NCBI GenBank assembly: GCA_001873585.1
Contig: MNZL01000032.1
Span: 1-7,347, forward strand
Direction: 5' to 3'
DNA length: 7,347 bases
Source: Rhodobacterales bacterium CG2_30_65_12
GTDB taxonomy: Bacteria > Pseudomonadota > Alphaproteobacteria > Rhodobacterales > Rhodobacteraceae
Shown piece by piece: positions 5,369 through 7,347 of the stretch (within the stretch, counting starts at the first letter, position 1; the number at the start of each line of letters is the position of its first letter). Below the pieces are notes generated by a model. It worked only from the letters and a program-made list of their open reading frames with translations, was not told the origin of the DNA and did no database searches. The position numbers were made by a program, and so were the translations under genes.

Positions 5369-5950
5369 TCAGGCTTCGATATCTTCGGCGCGGTCGACAA
5401 ACCGGGTATCGTCACGCGGTTCGCGCGGCGGCCGGCCGATCACTTCGCGCAGATCTTCAAGCTCGATGAAGTCGTCAGCCTGGCGGCGCAGTTCATCGGC
5501 AATCATTGGTGGCTGGCTGCGGATCGTCGACACCACCGAAACCCGCACGCCCCGCCTTTGCAGCGCCTCCACCAACGGGCGGAAATCGCCATCGCCGGAG
5601 AACAGCACGATATGGTCGACGAACTGGGCGATCTCCATGGCATCGACAGCAAGCTCGATATCCATGTTGCCTTTCACCTTGCGCCGCCCATTTGAATCGG
5701 TGAACTCTTTGGCCGGTTTCGTAACCATGGTGAAACCGTTGTAGTGCAGCCAGTCCACCAGCGGACGAATTGGCGAATAGTCGTCGTTTTCCAGAAGCGC
5801 GGTATAATAGAAAGCGCGCAGCAGTTTGCCTCGGCGGATGAATTCCTGCCGCAGGAGCTTGTAATCGATATCGAACCCGAGCGCGCGCGCGGCGGCGTAG
5901 AGGTTCGAGCCGTCGATAAACAGCGCGAGACGTTCGTCCCTGTAAAACAT
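5369..5950 (-). CDS. NYN-domain (LabA/DUF88-like) PIN-fold putative ribonuclease
   Basis: Cytoplasmic protein of 193 residues of the LabA-like NYN family, PIN-fold proteins thought to be metal-dependent RNases. Acidic residues expected for the metal site are visible: Asp13 (LFIDGSNLY, with Asn16), Asp97 and Asp103 (KGNMDIELAVDAM), and Asp120 with Asp122 (LFSGDGDF). The motif order and spacing fit the family well. The C-terminal part (residues 160-193) is acidic and Arg-rich and looks flexible. The cellular RNA target is not known. A GGAAGGAA ribosome site lies just before the ATG, and an intrinsic terminator follows the gene, so it is a single-gene transcript. It diverges from folK over a shared AT-rich promoter region. 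The synteny does not explain its role. Confidence 0.9.
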   Translation of the reverse strand: MFYRDERLALFIDGSNLYAAARALGFDIDYKLLRQEFIRRGKLLRAFYYTALLENDDYSPIRPLVDWLHYNGFTMVTKPAKEFTDSNGRRKVKGNMDIELAVDAMEIAQFVDHIVLFSGDGDFRPLVEALQRRGVRVSVVSTIRSQPPMIADELRRQADDFIELEDLREVIGRPPREPRDDTRFVDRAEDIEA

Positions 5951-5996
5951 GGTGGTTCCTTCCGAATACCAGTCGCCGGGAGGTGAGTGAGTGGTG

Positions 5997-6002
5997 TATA
6001 AT
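5997..6002 (+). promoter_or_regulatory. Candidate -10 box for folK
   Basis: A perfect TATAAT lies 46 bases before the folK GTG, in the most AT-rich stretch of the window. No -35-like hexamer is found 15-19 bases upstream, where the sequence is GC-rich (GTCGCCGGGA), so the promoter would need an activator or strong -10 contacts. The predicted start is near 6009. Confidence 0.45.
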
Positions 6003-6012
6003 TATTATTATT
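6001..6012. repeat. (ATT)4 trinucleotide repeat in the divergent promoter
   Basis: Four tandem ATT units lie between NYN and folK, overlapping the proposed -10 box on the minus strand and the start-site region on the plus strand. The tract is short but stands out in a GC-rich sequence. Confidence 0.7.
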
Positions 6013-6029
6013 CCGGCGAAAGTGGACAA
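6001..6029 (-). promoter_or_regulatory. Candidate sigma70-type promoter for the NYN-domain gene
   Basis: On the minus strand TTGTCC (6029-6024, 4 of 6) is followed after exactly 17 bases by AATAAT (6006-6001, 5 of 6). Transcription would start near 5994, giving a leader of about 44 bases with the GGAAGGAA ribosome site. Its -10 box overlaps that of the opposing folK promoter. Confidence 0.5.
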
Positions 6030-6048
6030 AACATAAGGAAATGCACGG

Positions 6049-6642
6049 GTGACGCAAGCAATCATCGGATCGAAATCAGGCCGGAAAGCACTGATAGCGC
6101 TGGGAAGTAACGCAACGTCACGTTACGGCAACCCCCGTGAAACCGTTCAAAAAGCGCTGCACGCCTTGGATCGGGATCCACTTTCGCTTGCGGCAATAAG
6201 TCGCATGTTCCTCACGCCCTTCGTGCCTGCGGGGGCAGGGGCCGATGTCGTCAACGCCATCGCGCTGGTCGAAACGGCGCTCGCCCCCGAGGCGCTGCTG
6301 GCCGAGCTTCACCGGATCGAGGCCGAGTTTGACCGGGCTCGGGGCGTGCGCTGGTCCGACCGGACGCTTGATCTCGATCTGGTGGCGATGGGCACCCTCG
6401 TGCTGCCAAACCGCGAAACGCTCGCGCGCTGGATGGCGTTGCCGTTCGAGGAGCAGAAACGCGCCGTGCCGGAGGGGCTGATCCTGCCGCACCCGAGGCT
6501 GCAGGAGCGCGCTTTCGTGCTGGTGCCGGCGGCGGATGTGGCGCCCGGCTGGGTTCACCCGCTGACCGGCCAGACCATTGCCGAGATGCGCGACGCACTT
6601 GCCGCTGAAGACGTGGCGGCGGTGACTGTGCTGGGGGAGTAG
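6049..6642 (+). CDS. folK: 2-amino-4-hydroxy-6-hydroxymethyldihydropteridine pyrophosphokinase
   Basis: Cytoplasmic enzyme of folate synthesis that transfers pyrophosphate from ATP to 6-hydroxymethyl-7,8-dihydropterin. The family signature is clear: ALIALGSN (14-21), DVVNAIALVET (66-76), RTLDLDLVAMG (105-115) with the metal-binding Asp108 and Asp110, and LPHPRLQERAFVLVP (146-160). The protein has 197 residues, longer than E. coli FolK (159). The extra length comes from about 13 residues before the GSN block and an insertion near residues 118-144 (NRETLARWMALPFEEQKRA), a stretch that joins the metal-binding loop to the HPR motif. The segment before RTLDLDL reads RWSD rather than the usual RWGP. 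The GTG start is chosen because AAGGAA (6035-6040) lies 8 bases upstream. The downstream neighbour on the opposite strand, the SRP RNA gene, ends within four bases of the folK stop codon. Confidence 0.95.
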   Translation: MTQAIIGSKSGRKALIALGSNATSRYGNPRETVQKALHALDRDPLSLAAISRMFLTPFVPAGAGADVVNAIALVETALAPEALLAELHRIEAEFDRARGVRWSDRTLDLDLVAMGTLVLPNRETLARWMALPFEEQKRAVPEGLILPHPRLQERAFVLVPAADVAPGWVHPLTGQTIAEMRDALAAEDVAAVTVLGE

Positions 6643-6645
6643 GGT

Positions 6646-6739
6646 GAGAGGCTGGACATCGACCCAAGCGGGGCTCGTTACGGCTGCTTCCTTCCGGACC
6701 TGACCGGGTTGGCGAGGCGCCTGCCCGCGCCAACCTCTC
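6646..6739 (-). ncRNA. ffs: Small bacterial signal recognition particle RNA (4.5S-type)
   Basis: RNA component of the signal recognition particle, which binds Ffh and targets nascent membrane proteins to the Sec translocon. The minus strand carries the nearly invariant domain IV core CAGGTCCGGAAGGAAGCAGC (6701-6682), with a GGAA tetraloop. The ends pair: GAGAGGTTGG (6739-6730) with CCAGCCTCTC (6655-6646) gives a ten-pair terminal helix including one G-U pair. This sets the length at about 94 bases, typical for the small SRP RNA of proteobacteria. A weak TGTTAT -10-like box lies at 6755-6750; TTGCGA at 6775-6770 is too close (14 bases) for a good -35. No T-run follows the 3' end, so the end is probably made by processing or by another form of termination. 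Exact ends may differ by a few bases. Confidence 0.93.
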
Positions 6740-6836
6740 GATTGCGGAGATAACAGCGCGGCGACGGTTTCGCAAGTTGCCCCGCGCGCCGGGCTGGCGC
6801 ATCATAGTCGCCTGCGACAGCGAGGCTTTCCATCTC

Positions 6837-7347
6837 ATGCTCAACCCCACTTTCGCGGGCGGCGCCATCGACCGCGCCACCCACCTGCGCCGCGACGCCG
6901 CGACGCTGCTGGCCGACCCCGCCGCGCGAATCCTGCCGTTATGGCGCGGCAAGCCGCTGATCGACGACGACCCCGCGCCCCGGCTGGCGTGGCTGGGCGC
7001 CGACGATCCGGTGACGCAGGGCGCCGCCGAGCCGCCGGTGTTTCTGGGCATGGCGCCGGGGGGCGCGCGATTCGCGCTCGACGTCTCGCACATGCCGGGG
7101 CCTCAGAGCGCGGAGGGTTTCGCCGATCCGGTGACGCTCGACCTGACGCCGACGCGGCGGTTCATGGAGCTGCGCGGCGTGATGGGCGCGCTCGGCCCCG
7201 CCGACGCAGGCGACGCCGCCACCGCCAAGGGCGTGATCGAATGGCACCGCAGCCACGGCCATTGCGCGCGCTGCGGCGCGGCGAGCGCGGCGGAGGACGG
7301 CGGCTGGCGGCGCGGCTGCCCCGCCTGCGGCGCGCAGCATTTTCCGC
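6837..7347 (+). CDS. nudC: NAD(+) diphosphatase NudC (Nudix hydrolase), 3' end beyond the window
   Basis: The first 170 residues are present and the frame is still open at the window edge. NudC hydrolyses NAD(H) to NMN(H) and AMP and removes NAD caps from RNA. The N-terminal part reads LDRAxxLR-like (IDRATHLRRD), RILPLWRGKPLI (31-42) and AWLG, as in alphaproteobacterial NudC. A zinc ribbon follows, with Cys143, Cys146, Cys161 and Cys164 (HCARCG and GCPACG), then QHFP, which normally precedes the catalytic domain. The Nudix box and the SQPWPFPxS motif lie outside the window. The stretch is visibly richer in G and C than the genes before it. A GAGG lies 12 bases before the ATG, so the ribosome site is weak; the frame is open upstream, but homologues begin near this ATG. 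The gene diverges from the SRP RNA gene. Confidence 0.88.
   Translation, partial: MLNPTFAGGAIDRATHLRRDAATLLADPAARILPLWRGKPLIDDDPAPRLAWLGADDPVTQGAAEPPVFLGMAPGGARFALDVSHMPGPQSAEGFADPVTLDLTPTRRFMELRGVMGALGPADAGDAATAKGVIEWHRSHGHCARCGAASAAEDGGWRRGCPACGAQHFP

Noticed and set aside
5233..5415. N-terminal extension of ispH by 61 residues
   Set aside because: It would cross the intrinsic terminator of the NYN gene and run into the end of that gene, whereas an AGGAGG lies 6 bases before the start at 5232 and family members begin there.
6661..6740. SRP-like RNA on the plus strand
   Set aside because: The invariant core reads correctly only on the minus strand; the plus strand shows its reverse complement.

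Overview
The window looks like ordinary chromosomal DNA from a GC-rich alphaproteobacterium. The gene set (DUF465, DUF2007, TrmN6-like methyltransferase, long-chain polyprenyl synthase, IspH, RNase HI, LabA-like NYN protein, FolK, small SRP RNA, NudC) and the protein style suggest Rhodobacterales/Roseobacter. That assignment is inference from gene content, not from a phylogenetic marker. I see no prophage, insertion sequence, CRISPR array, tRNA or rRNA gene.

Layout, left to right. (1) 53-928 (+) is a ten-helix DMT/EamA exporter resembling YddG. It converges on a 55-residue coiled-coil DUF465 protein (944-1111, -). (2) A minus-strand pair, DUF2007 then a TrmN6-like SAM methyltransferase, is joined by an ATGA stop/start overlap (2014-2232, 1250-2017). 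(3) A long-chain polyprenyl diphosphate synthase (2301-3302, +) diverges from that pair. It is followed by a 77-residue three-helix membrane protein of the GlsB/YeaQ/YmgE family (3341-3574, +), which has its own candidate promoter placed as if for a leaderless mRNA. (4) A convergent gap holds dense inverted repeats (3636-3701). (5) On the minus strand, ispH (4282-5232) is followed by rnhA (3732-4208), probably as one operon. (6) A clear intrinsic terminator (5314-5345) ends the NYN-domain gene (5369-5950, -). That gene diverges from folK (6049-6642, +) over a short AT-rich patch carrying back-to-back promoters. (7) The small SRP RNA gene (6646-6739, -) meets folK tail to tail. The 5' part of nudC (6837 to the window end, +) diverges from it.

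Functionally these are housekeeping genes. IspH makes IPP and DMAPP, and the polyprenyl synthase uses those C5 units to build the quinone side chain. FolK serves folate synthesis, RNase HI removes RNA-DNA hybrids, the methyltransferase probably modifies tRNA, NudC handles NAD(H) or NAD-capped RNA, and the SRP RNA supports membrane-protein targeting. The exporter, DUF465, DUF2007, NYN and GlsB-like proteins lack a firmly known role here.

I did not find a new multi-gene system. The points that merit a second look are regulatory: the candidate leaderless promoter, the overlapping divergent promoters, the short upstream ORF and 11-bp repeats before the polyprenyl synthase, and the nested inverted repeats. 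All identifications rest on reading motifs by eye, with no database search.
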